Position numbers and translations under genes: made by a program. This document shows positions 1 to 6,141 of a stretch of 10,660 bases of DNA, piece by piece. Numbering within the stretch: the first letter of the stretch is position 1; every line of letters begins with the position of its first letter. The stretch is from Methanoregula sp. (GTDB taxonomy: Archaea > Halobacteriota > Methanomicrobia > Methanomicrobiales > Methanospirillaceae). Where the stretch lies: NCBI GenBank assembly GCA_026394635.1, contig JAPKXV010000431.1, forward strand, positions 1 through 10,660, given 5' to 3'. The notes below the pieces were generated by a model that did no database searches, was not told the DNA's origin, and saw only the letters and a list, made by a program, of their open reading frames with translations.

Positions 1-1344
1 AGCCAGAATGGCGTCCTCTCGGTCAAAGCAACAAAAGTCGGGAAAGAGACGGTGCTCGCCCAGATTATCCGGCTCGTGGAGGAGGCGCAGGGGAGCAAAC
101 CCCCCGTCCAGCGGATCGCGGATGTGGCAGTCACGTATTTCATCCCCGTTGTCCTCGTGATTGCATTTGCCTCGTTTGCGGCCTGGTATCTCGTATTCCA
201 CAGCACGCTGCTCTTTGCGCTGACGGCGCTTATATCAGTCCTCGTGGTCGCCTGCCCGTGCGCACTCGGGCTTGCGACGCCGACAGCTGTGACGGTGGGT
301 GTCGGACGCGGGGCGGAGCTTGGCATACTGATCCGGAACGGCGAGGCGCTCGAGATCGCAGAGAAGGTCACGACCGTCGCCGTGGACAAGACCGGCACAC
401 TGACGCGGGGAAAACCGGAAGTGACCGACCTTGTCCCGTCCGGCATCACCGAAGAGACCCTCCTCTCGTTCGCCGCGGCAGTCGAGAAGAACTCAGCCCA
501 CCCACTGGCGCAGGCCATTGTGAGGAAGGCGGAGGAGCGGGGTGCAAAGAGCGAGCCCGCGGAGCATTTCACCACGTTCGGTGGTAAGGGGGTGGCGGCA
601 ACGGTGCTTGCCGAGGCTGTGCTGGTCGGGAACCGGGCGCTCCTGCAGGAGAACGCTGTTGCAATCCCCGTGGATGCCGAAGCCCGGATCGCCGGTTTTG
701 AAAAAGACGGGAAGACCGTGGTGCTGGTAGCAGCGGGCGGCCAGTTCGCCGGGATGGTCGCGATTGCCGACACGCTCAAGGAGAGCTCAAAGGCCGCGGT
801 CAGCCAGCTGAACGATATGGGCATTACTGTTGTCATGGTCACCGGTGACAACCGGCGTACGGCGGATGCGGTCGCACGGCAGGCCGGGATCACGCAGGTG
901 ATCGCTGAAGTGCTCCCCGATGCAAAGGCAGCGATGGTAAAAACTCTTCAGCAGCAGGGGAAGGCCGTCGCCTTTGTCGGGGACGGGATCAACGACGCCC
1001 CCGCGCTTGCCCAGGCTGACGTCGGGATCGCGATCGGGAGCGGGACAGATGTTGCGATCGAGAGCGGGGACATCGTGCTGATCAAAGATGACCTGCTCGA
1101 CGCGGTAGCGGCGATACAGCTCTCTAAAAAGGTGATGGGCAGGATCCGGGGTAACATTTTCTGGGCATTTGCCTACAACGCCGCGTTGATCCCGGTCGGT
1201 GCAGGTGTCCTGTACCCGTTCTTTGGGATAACTCTCTCCCCGGAGCTTGCGGCGGCGGCGATGGCGGCAAGTTCGGTGACCGTCGTCTCGCTCTCGCTGC
1301 TGCTCAAAAGGTTTATACCTCCGGCAAAGCTAGGAAGAACCTGA
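1..1344 (+). CDS. copA: Cu(I)-exporting P1B-type ATPase CopA, 5'-truncated by window edge
   Basis: The reading frame is open from base 1, giving 447 residues without the true start. The missing N-terminus would hold the metal-binding domain, the first membrane helices and the TGES loop. The visible part begins at the end of the actuator domain. Then come two membrane helices with the CPC metal site (residues 85-87 of this fragment), the phosphorylation motif DKTGT (Asp129), the P1B-specific HP (167-168), TGDN (281-284) and GDGIND (327-332). The last two helices carry YN (392-393) and M421-x2-SS, the signature of the Cu(I) subgroup P1B-1. The family uses ATP to pump Cu(I) out of the cytoplasm for detoxification. 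A GTG at 52 is internal, not the start. Codon use is strongly G/C-ending: bases 241-300 contain 43 G+C of 60. The gene is followed at 11 bases by a YHS protein, so the two are probably co-transcribed. Ag(I) may also be a substrate. Confidence 0.96.
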   Translation, partial: SQNGVLSVKATKVGKETVLAQIIRLVEEAQGSKPPVQRIADVAVTYFIPVVLVIAFASFAAWYLVFHSTLLFALTALISVLVVACPCALGLATPTAVTVGVGRGAELGILIRNGEALEIAEKVTTVAVDKTGTLTRGKPEVTDLVPSGITEETLLSFAAAVEKNSAHPLAQAIVRKAEERGAKSEPAEHFTTFGGKGVAATVLAEAVLVGNRALLQENAVAIPVDAEARIAGFEKDGKTVVLVAAGGQFAGMVAIADTLKESSKAAVSQLNDMGITVVMVTGDNRRTADAVARQAGITQVIAEVLPDAKAAMVKTLQQQGKAVAFVGDGINDAPALAQADVGIAIGSGTDVAIESGDIVLIKDDLLDAVAAIQLSKKVMGRIRGNIFWAFAYNAALIPVGAGVLYPFFGITLSPELAAAAMAASSVTVVSLSLLLKRFIPPAKLGRT

Positions 1345-1355
1345 GGTGGAACACT

Positions 1356-1496
1356 ATGGCAATCGATCCGATCTGCAAGATGACGGTTGACGAAAAGACG
1401 GCAAAATTCACCAGCGATTACAAGGGAAAGAAATACTATTTCTGCGCCCCGGGCTGCAAAAAGAAGTTCGACGCCACTCCGGAAAAGTACTCCTGA
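1356..1496 (+). CDS. 46-residue YHS-domain metal-binding protein
   Basis: This small gene starts at ATG 1356 with a Shine-Dalgarno-like GAGGTGGA at 1343-1350, which overlaps the copA stop codon. The 46-residue product is essentially one complete YHS domain. It opens with MAIDPICKM, where DPxC is the family hallmark, has a central YYFC, and then C34 in the C-x3-C pair (Cys30, Cys34). With Cys7 this makes three candidate metal ligands. YHS domains occur fused to, or beside, copper and other heavy-metal transporters, where they are thought to bind the metal. Tight coupling to copA suggests a copper-binding or delivery partner in the cytoplasm; no signal peptide or membrane helix is visible. It is too short for many gene finders. 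Domain identification is strong; the metal and the role are inferred from context. Confidence 0.9.
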   Translation: MAIDPICKMTVDEKTAKFTSDYKGKKYYFCAPGCKKKFDATPEKYS

Positions 1497-1499
1497 CGC

Positions 1500-1540
1500 C
1501 TTTTTAAGAAAAATTTTTAATTTTTCCTTCTTTTTTCTTT
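1500..1540 (+). terminator. T-rich archaeal terminator after the copA-YHS pair
   Basis: Just after the YHS stop codon there are several T runs (1501-1505, 1514-1518, 1521-1525, 1531-1536) with no strong hairpin. This matches the poly-T type of archaeal transcription termination and separates the copper pair from the next gene. Confidence 0.6.
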
Positions 1541-1543
1541 ATC

Positions 1544-1564
1544 TCCATTAAAAAGTTGATATAG
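1544..1564 (+). promoter_or_regulatory. Possible promoter for the UPF0316 gene
   Basis: ATTAAAAA (1547-1554) and TTGATATA (1556-1563) resemble archaeal TATA boxes and would place transcription starts near 1575-1590, before the membrane-protein gene. No clear purine-rich BRE is seen, so the call is weak. The rest of 1541-1673 holds no other recognisable element. Confidence 0.25.
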
Positions 1565-1673
1565 GAATACACAGCACCTTTGATACAGCTTGAGAAAGCC
1601 GCAATTTGTCTGATAAGAGCATGGGGCGAGAATCCTGTCGTTTTTCATCATCAGTCTTGAACTCTATTCATGG

Positions 1674-2237
1674 GTGATCCTCCCCCTCATGATCTTCATC
1701 GCCCGGATCGGCGATGTGAGCATGGAGACGATCCGGGTCATCTACATCTCCAAGGGGATCAAGTACCTCGCCCCGATCATCGCGTTCTTCGAGATCGTGA
1801 TCTGGCTGCTTGCCATGGAAGTCGTGATGAGCGACCTTTCCAATATTGCGAACTTCTTTGCATTTGCATTCGGCTTTGCCATGGGCACCTATATCGGGCT
1901 CGTTATTGAAGAGAAGCTCTCGATTGGCATGGTGATCGTCCGGATAGTAACAACCGGCGAATCTACAATTGAGCTCCTGGAATTTCTCACATCATCGGAC
2001 TATGGTGTCACCTGCCTTGATGGGGCCGGCTCACGAGGGACGGTGAAGATGATCCTGACACTGGTCAACCGTACCGATCTTCCGCACGTAATCGGGCATA
2101 TCCGGCACTATACACCTCATGCTTTTTTTTCGGTTGAGGATGTACGATATGTGAATGAAGGGGTCTTCCGCCCGAAACACTCATCCCTGCTTGGTTCCTG
2201 CCTCCAGTCGTTTTCCCGGTCCGGAAAGAAAAAATGA
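1674..2237 (+). CDS. UPF0316 / DUF2179 (DUF5698) membrane protein
   Basis: From GTG 1674 the product is 187 residues. The N-terminal half is hydrophobic, with about three membrane helices near residues 2-20, 32-51 and 58-78, and includes family-like stretches such as ARIGDVSMETIRVIY and FFEIVIWLLA. The C-terminal half (about 85-170) is a soluble DUF2179-type domain, expected in the cytoplasm. The biochemical role of this family is unknown. The start is odd. In-frame sequence from TAA 1614 down to 1674 encodes LELYSW directly before VILP, which looks like family sequence. Yet it has no ATG, GTG or TTG, and GTG 1674 has no Shine-Dalgarno. The true start may be a non-standard codon (for example CTG 1635), or the 5' end may carry a one-base error that detached ATG 1621. 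Family assignment is good; the start is uncertain. Confidence 0.82.
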   Translation: MILPLMIFIARIGDVSMETIRVIYISKGIKYLAPIIAFFEIVIWLLAMEVVMSDLSNIANFFAFAFGFAMGTYIGLVIEEKLSIGMVIVRIVTTGESTIELLEFLTSSDYGVTCLDGAGSRGTVKMILTLVNRTDLPHVIGHIRHYTPHAFFSVEDVRYVNEGVFRPKHSSLLGSCLQSFSRSGKKK

Positions 2238-2314
2238 GGTCTTATCTCGCATAGTACGAGGACGTATACCGGAGCCGGGTTCAAGAGATATGCTGCGACC
2301 AGCGACAGGATGAA

Positions 2315-2353
2315 GGAAAAATCTAAAGATTGGGAATAGGAAAAACCTAAAGG
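2315..2353 (+). repeat. Short tandem direct repeat, 24-base period
   Basis: GGAAAAATCTAAAG at 2315-2328 recurs as GGAAAAACCTAAAG at 2339-2352 with one mismatch. The copies are separated by ten bases and lie in the 287-base gap between the UPF0316 and ferritin genes. The period of about two helix turns would suit a regulator binding one face of the DNA, but no function is shown. The rest of this gap before the ferritin promoter is A+T-rich and holds no gene I can support. Confidence 0.45.
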
Positions 2354-2468
2354 TAGGTACGGGTGGTTATCCGGCATTTTTTAAAAATGAAGAGTGATCA
2401 AATACATCATGATAAAAATCAATTCAAAAAAAGTGGAATACTACCATGTTTCATTTGTCTGCCGTGTT

Positions 2469-2483
2469 CGAAAGCATTAAGAG
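2469..2483 (+). promoter_or_regulatory. Ferritin promoter (BRE plus TATA-like)
   Basis: CGAAA (2469-2473) followed by GCATTAAGAG resembles an archaeal BRE/TATA pair. It closely matches the better promoter at 7339-7352 (CGAAAC then CTTTAAGA). Transcription would start near 2503, giving a leader of about 20 bases before ATG 2525. Confidence 0.45.
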
Positions 2484-2491
2484 TGAACAAA

Positions 2492-2511
2492 GTAACACTG
2501 TCGTTAGTTAC
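2492..2511 (+). promoter_or_regulatory. Candidate operator, inverted repeat GTAAC-N10-GTTAC
   Basis: Perfect 5-base arms GTAAC (2492-2496) and GTTAC (2507-2511) flank the predicted transcription start of the ferritin gene. This is a natural place for an iron-responsive repressor to bind. The arms are short and no known consensus is matched, so it is only a candidate. Confidence 0.25.
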
Positions 2512-2517
2512 GGAGGA
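2512..2517 (+). promoter_or_regulatory. Strong ribosome-binding site fixing the ferritin start
   Basis: GGAGGA lies seven bases before ATG 2525. It decides the ferritin start against the in-frame GTG at 2363, which would add 54 residues unlike any ferritin. Confidence 0.85.
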
Positions 2518-2524
2518 ACCAAAG

Positions 2525-3013
2525 ATGTTAAGCAAGACAATCGAAGAAGCGCTCAACAAACAGATCAACCGCGAACTGTACTCGGCATACCTGTATCTCG
2601 GGATGTCAGCATTTTTTGAGACCGGCACTATGAAGGGATTTGCCAAGTGGATGCGTATTCAGGCAAAGGAAGAGCAGGCCCATGCCCTTAAAATTTATGA
2701 TTATGTGATTGCCCGTGGCGGAAAGGCGAACCTGCTTGCCATCGAAGCGCCCAAAACAAAGTGGGCATCAGCCGGAAAAGTCTTCGAAGAAGTATATGCC
2801 CATGAACAGAAGGTCACCGGCATGATCAATGCACTCGTGGAGATTGCGATAAAAGAAAAAGACCATGCCACATTTGAAATGCTTCAGTGGTTTGTGAAAG
2901 AACAGGTGGAAGAAGAGGAGCACGCAAACGAGATACTTGGAAAGATAAAGACAATCGGTGATGTACCGGGACACCTGTTTTACCTTGACCATGAGCTGGG
3001 GAAACGGGAATAA
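2525..3013 (+). CDS. ftnA: Ferritin (non-haem, iron-storage)
   Basis: This 162-residue ferritin-fold protein oxidises Fe(II) and stores Fe(III) inside a 24-subunit shell in the cytoplasm. All ferroxidase ligands are present at the same numbers as in E. coli FtnA: Glu17, Glu50, His53, Glu94 and Gln127. The third-site acids Glu49, Glu126, Glu129 and Glu130 are also present. Motifs include NRELYSAYLYLGM (15-27), KEEQAHALKIYDY (48-60) and EQVEEEEHANEIL (126-138). Length is normal for the family. No haem-binding Met typical of bacterioferritin is evident, so FtnA-type is preferred. The start is set by GGAGGA at 2512-2517. The gene has its own likely promoter and a possible operator upstream, and a T run after it, so it is probably monocistronic. 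It is intact, and codon use is more moderate than in copA. Confidence 0.96.
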   Translation: MLSKTIEEALNKQINRELYSAYLYLGMSAFFETGTMKGFAKWMRIQAKEEQAHALKIYDYVIARGGKANLLAIEAPKTKWASAGKVFEEVYAHEQKVTGMINALVEIAIKEKDHATFEMLQWFVKEQVEEEEHANEILGKIKTIGDVPGHLFYLDHELGKRE

Positions 3014-3014
3014 C

Positions 3015-3030
3015 CCGGGAATCTTTTTTA
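3015..3030 (+). terminator. Short T-run terminator after ferritin
   Basis: CCCGGG followed closely by T6 (3024-3029) lies directly after the ferritin stop codon. It may end the ferritin transcript. The same T-rich stretch could instead serve as a TATA-like element for the next gene. Confidence 0.4.
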
Positions 3031-3048
3031 CCTATGCGTCGTAGGTAA
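3028..3048 (+). promoter_or_regulatory. Inverted repeat TTACCTA-N7-TAGGTAA before regulator 1
   Basis: Perfect 7-base arms TTACCTA (3028-3034) and TAGGTAA (3042-3048) surround the spacer TGCGTCG. The repeat ends on the first base of ATG 3048. Its position over the start region makes it a good candidate operator, perhaps for autoregulation, or an RNA hairpin controlling translation. Confidence 0.5.
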
Positions 3049-4454
3049 TGTGCGACTCCAGGTACCCCATGCTCTCAGTCCTTGTCATTGATGACGAACC
3101 TGATATCCTTGACCTTGTCCGGCACTTTCTGGAACGCGACGGGGATATGGAAGTTGAACTGGTCACGTCTACAAAGGAAGCGCTGGAGATAGTCATAAAA
3201 AAGGAGTATGACGCAATCGTTCTTGACTATTATATGCCTGAAATCAATGGGATTGATTTTTTAAAGGTCCTCCGGTCAAATGGGAATACAACCCCGATCA
3301 TCATCTTCACCGGAGTTGGACGTGAGAACGCGGCTATTGAAGCGCTCAATAACGGTGCAGACTTTTTTTTAAAGAAAGGCGACGATCCAAGGACACAGTT
3401 CCACGAGCTCGCGCACATGATCCGCCAGGCAAAGGAAAGGAGGTCTGTCGGCAGATCACTAGGAACCTCACAACGGATTATCGCCGATGTGATGAGTTTT
3501 TCAAAAGAGGCAACGTTTGCCATCGACCGGGAAGGCAAAGTTATCGGCTGGAACCGTGCAATGGAAGAATTGAGCGGCATTTTCGCCGAAACGATGGTCG
3601 GCAAGGGAGATCATGAATATGCCATGCCATTTCTGGGAAAAAAGGCTCCGCTGCTTATTGATCTGGTCTTCGCACCGGATGTGGAACTTTCTGCACATAA
3701 TTATACGGTTATATCACGTGAAGAAGGAGTGATTGTTGCATGGACCCGGGTAGCAAGACCCGGTGGCAGAGAACAGGTAATCTGGATGAGGGCAAAACCA
3801 CTCTTTGACGGGAAGGGGGGGTTTATTGGGGCGGTAAGTTCGGTCCGCGATATCACAGACATTACAGGTGCGAGTATGAAGAGCGTTCCTGTGGCGACAC
3901 CGGTTACGGGACCATCTGCCGAACCAGATTCCAAAGAAAAGGAACCTGCTCCCGGAGGTTTTCTCAAACGGATAACCGGTAAGGCAAAATCTTCTTATAA
4001 ACAAGGCGTACGGCTCTATTACCGTGAAGGAAATTACGAAGAAGCGATACGGTGCTTTGACCGGGCTATCGAGATCGATCCGAACCTTGCGTATGTCTGG
4101 AACGACCGCGGCCTTTGTTTAAAGGAGATGGGAAAATTCGATGATGCGCAAAAGAGCTTCGAGCGGGCGCTCGAATTAGCTCCCCGCGAAGAGGAGTTCG
4201 TGTATGATTACGGGGAGATCCTTGAAACAATCGGGATCCTGCGCCGTGAAACGAAGATCTTTGAAAAAGCAATCCTTGCGTTTGCATTGGTCACTGATAT
4301 CAACCCCAACAATGCCAATGCTTGGAATCACCTTGGTGTCTGCATCAAGGAGATCGGGCGTGATGAGGAATCCCGCCAGGCTTTTGAGAGAGCACAGGGA
4401 ATTATCAGGATGAATAAGAACCGGTTGTTTCAACGTAAACGTGAGAGCGTATAA
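3048..4454 (+). CDS. REC-PAS-TPR signalling adaptor, copy 1
   Basis: The product has 468 residues in four parts. A receiver domain (about 8-130) has the acidic pair Asp15/Asp16, phospho-acceptor Asp60, Thr88 and Lys109/110. A PAS domain (about 145-285) includes FAIDREGKVIGWNRAM and ends in SSVRDIT. A Pro/Glu-rich linker (about 285-305) follows, then TPR repeats (about 315-450) with YEEAIRCFDRAIEIDP and a later NAWNHLGVCIKE. There is no histidine-kinase, HTH or enzymatic output domain. Phosphorylation of the receiver, and any PAS ligand, would therefore most likely control protein-protein contacts through the TPRs; this is inference. The PAS is of the sort that precedes kinase domains in methanogen hybrid kinases. 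The start is ambiguous: ATG 3048, or ATG 3069 with an AGG upstream, where similarity to the paralogue at 4581 begins. A T8 run at 3363-3370 lies inside the gene. Confidence 0.9.
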   Translation: MCDSRYPMLSVLVIDDEPDILDLVRHFLERDGDMEVELVTSTKEALEIVIKKEYDAIVLDYYMPEINGIDFLKVLRSNGNTTPIIIFTGVGRENAAIEALNNGADFFLKKGDDPRTQFHELAHMIRQAKERRSVGRSLGTSQRIIADVMSFSKEATFAIDREGKVIGWNRAMEELSGIFAETMVGKGDHEYAMPFLGKKAPLLIDLVFAPDVELSAHNYTVISREEGVIVAWTRVARPGGREQVIWMRAKPLFDGKGGFIGAVSSVRDITDITGASMKSVPVATPVTGPSAEPDSKEKEPAPGGFLKRITGKAKSSYKQGVRLYYREGNYEEAIRCFDRAIEIDPNLAYVWNDRGLCLKEMGKFDDAQKSFERALELAPREEEFVYDYGEILETIGILRRETKIFEKAILAFALVTDINPNNANAWNHLGVCIKEIGRDEESRQAFERAQGIIRMNKNRLFQRKRESV

Positions 4455-4498
4455 TTGGGCATTCAAATAGAAATGCAGGCAGTCACAAGAAATTCTCT

Positions 4499-4507
4499 CA
4501 TATAAAA
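4499..4507 (+). promoter_or_regulatory. TATA-box promoter for regulator 2
   Basis: CATATAAAA is a good archaeal TATA box. It would start transcription near 4528, about 50 bases before GTG 4581. It implies that the second REC-PAS-TPR gene can be transcribed independently of the first, across a 126-base gap. Confidence 0.55.
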
Positions 4508-4554
4508 CTCAACTATCAAATATTACAATGACCCTATAGCACTAGTAAGAGAAA

Positions 4555-4571
4555 CCGGGTAACCCGGAGGT
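4555..4571 (+). promoter_or_regulatory. Palindrome overlapping the ribosome-binding site of regulator 2
   Basis: CCGGGT-A-ACCCGG (4555-4567) is a perfect 13-base palindrome. Its last two bases are the first two of the Shine-Dalgarno GGAGGT (4566-4571), which lies nine bases before GTG 4581. As RNA it could fold as CCGG, a five-base loop and CCGG, hiding part of the ribosome-binding site. As DNA it could be an operator. The GGAGGT supports the GTG start. Confidence 0.5.
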
Positions 4572-4580
4572 CACATCCCC

Positions 4581-6011
4581 GTGACATTCCGCGGAGCCCC
4601 GTCAGGAACCAGTCGTATGCTCTCCGTCCTTATCGTTGATGATGAACCCGCGCTCCTGGAAGCCATGCGGGAATATTTTTCACGGGTAGGTGGTGTTTCC
4701 GTCCGCACCGCACGCACTGCACATGAGGGGCTCAGCTCCCTTTCTTCAAATAAGTATGATGCAATCATCCTCGACTATCACATGCCGGAGATTGATGGGA
4801 TTGCATTTCTCAAGATCCTCCGTTCCCGTGGGGATACAACTCCGGTAATCATCTTTACGGGTGTCGGAGGCGAGCATGCCGCAATCGAAGCCCTCAACAA
4901 CGGAGCGGACTTCTATATAAAAAAAGGGGAGAACCCGGCTCTGGAAATGCGCACGATACTGGACAGGATTTACCAAGTGGTCGATGGACGGCTTGCCTGG
5001 CGTTCTACCGGGACCTCCCAGATTATCCTTATCAATACGCTTAATTTTTCTCAAGACCCGAGTTTTGCGATCGACCGTGATGGCAAGGTGATCGCATGGA
5101 ACGAGGCAATGACACAGATCACAGGCATTCCGGCATCATCGATGATTAAAAAAGGAAGTTTTGCCTATGCCGAGCCATTCTTTGGTAAAAAGCAGAGGAT
5201 GCTCATTGACCTTGTCTTTGAAAAGGATGAGGTCATCCAAAAAAGCAGATATTTTATTGTCAGCAGGGAGAAAGACGGTCCTGTCATTGGAGTCACGAAA
5301 GGGATGAAATCTGATGGCAAGCCATGGACGCTCTGGATGAAGGCGATGCCGTTCTATGACAGCAGGGGTAATTTTCTCGCTTCTGTATCATCGGTAAAAG
5401 ACATCACCGCCACAGTCAAGGATGTCCCGCTTCCTGATGAAATACCCGAGGCTGCAAAAGAACCAACGGAGGTTCAGGCAAAAACAAGCCCCGAACAATC
5501 CGGCGGGGGATTGCTCGACCGGATCCTAGGAAGGGCATCCTCATATTATAAAGAAGGAGTCCTGCTGTACGGGCGGGAGGGAAAATACCGTGAGGCAATA
5601 GCGGCATTTGACAAAGCACTGGAGATCGACAACAAGCTTTCCTATGTCTGGAACGACCGCGGTATCTGTCTCCGGGAGCTGGGCGAATTTGAAGAGGCGC
5701 TCAAGTCATTCCTCCGCGCTGTAGAACTTGACCACGATAATATAGAGGTGCTCTATGACCTTGGTGAGACCTTCGAAAAGATCGGAGTGATGCACCGGGA
5801 CGACAAATATCTCGATGCCGCACTTCAGACATTCCATATGGTCGTCGAAAAATCTGCAAACAATGCAAGTGCGTGGAACCATATCGGCGTATGCTTAAAG
5901 GAGATGGGAAAACCTGAAGAATCAAAAGTCTATTTTGACCGGGCACGGAATGTCAGGGTCTGGAAAAAGGACCCACCGGTCAGGCGCAAACGGGACGAAT
6001 ATCTCAAATAG
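4581..6011 (+). CDS. REC-PAS-TPR signalling adaptor, copy 2
   Basis: This 476-residue paralogue of the preceding gene aligns with it along its whole length. The receiver (about 13-135) has Asp20/Asp21, phospho-acceptor Asp65, Thr93 and Lys114/115. The PAS domain (about 150-285) contains FAIDRDGKVIAWNEAM, then a Pro/Glu/Ala-rich linker leads to TPR repeats (about 320-460) with YREAIAAFDKALEID and NASAWNHIGVCLKEMG. Both copies share the linker-end helix (GGLLDRILGRA here, GGFLKRITGKA in copy 1). No kinase or DNA-binding domain is present. The product is cytoplasmic, with no membrane segment. Receiver and TPR cores are most alike; the linkers and parts of the PAS have diverged, suggesting an old tandem duplication with different signals or partners. 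The start is GTG 4581, supported by GGAGGT; ATG 4617, where similarity to copy 1 begins and which has AGGA upstream, is the alternative. Confidence 0.91.
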   Translation: MTFRGAPSGTSRMLSVLIVDDEPALLEAMREYFSRVGGVSVRTARTAHEGLSSLSSNKYDAIILDYHMPEIDGIAFLKILRSRGDTTPVIIFTGVGGEHAAIEALNNGADFYIKKGENPALEMRTILDRIYQVVDGRLAWRSTGTSQIILINTLNFSQDPSFAIDRDGKVIAWNEAMTQITGIPASSMIKKGSFAYAEPFFGKKQRMLIDLVFEKDEVIQKSRYFIVSREKDGPVIGVTKGMKSDGKPWTLWMKAMPFYDSRGNFLASVSSVKDITATVKDVPLPDEIPEAAKEPTEVQAKTSPEQSGGGLLDRILGRASSYYKEGVLLYGREGKYREAIAAFDKALEIDNKLSYVWNDRGICLRELGEFEEALKSFLRAVELDHDNIEVLYDLGETFEKIGVMHRDDKYLDAALQTFHMVVEKSANNASAWNHIGVCLKEMGKPEESKVYFDRARNVRVWKKDPPVRRKRDEYLK

Positions 6012-6050
6012 ATTTCATCCCCTCGTTCATCCAAGAATCAGATATTTATT

Positions 6051-6061
6051 GTAACCGTTAC
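6051..6061 (+). promoter_or_regulatory. Palindrome GTAAC-C-GTTAC before the DUF362 gene
   Basis: This perfect 11-base palindrome lies 10 bases upstream of the likely TATA box of the next gene. Its half-sites match those of the dyad before ferritin, though the spacing differs. It could be an operator or chance. Confidence 0.3.
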
Positions 6062-6070
6062 CCCGAGCAT

Positions 6071-6085
6071 CCTCTTTTAAAAAAG
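6071..6085 (+). promoter_or_regulatory. Possible promoter for the DUF362 gene
   Basis: CTTTTAAAAAA within this stretch resembles an archaeal TATA box. It would put transcription start near 6105, about 35 bases before ATG 6142. The BRE is not clear. Confidence 0.35.
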
Positions 6086-6141
6086 CCAGTGAGGGATATA
6101 CATACGAACAATGATAACAATTGCATAAATGGGGGTTTGGT

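Noticed and set aside
258..730. Two overlapping plus-strand frames inside copA
   Set aside because: Arg/Gly-rich shadow frames of a high-G+C gene; the CopA motifs lie in the other frame.
1670..1909. Plus-strand frame from ATG 1670
   Set aside because: It overlaps the membrane-protein gene in another frame and encodes a His/Arg/Asp-rich peptide with no family features.
2363..2524. In-frame N-terminal extension of ferritin from GTG 2363
   Set aside because: It adds 54 residues with no ferritin similarity, while GGAGGA sits at ideal spacing before ATG 2525. The C-x2-C-x2-C-like pattern in the extension looks accidental.
3363..3370. T8 run in regulator 1 as a programmed frameshift site
   Set aside because: The frame continues through a normal receiver domain on both sides, so no shift is needed; it is only a sequencing-sensitive spot.
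3230..3604. Minus-strand frame opposite regulator 1
   Set aside because: It is antisense to a convincing REC-PAS gene and has no independent ribosome-binding site or known domain.
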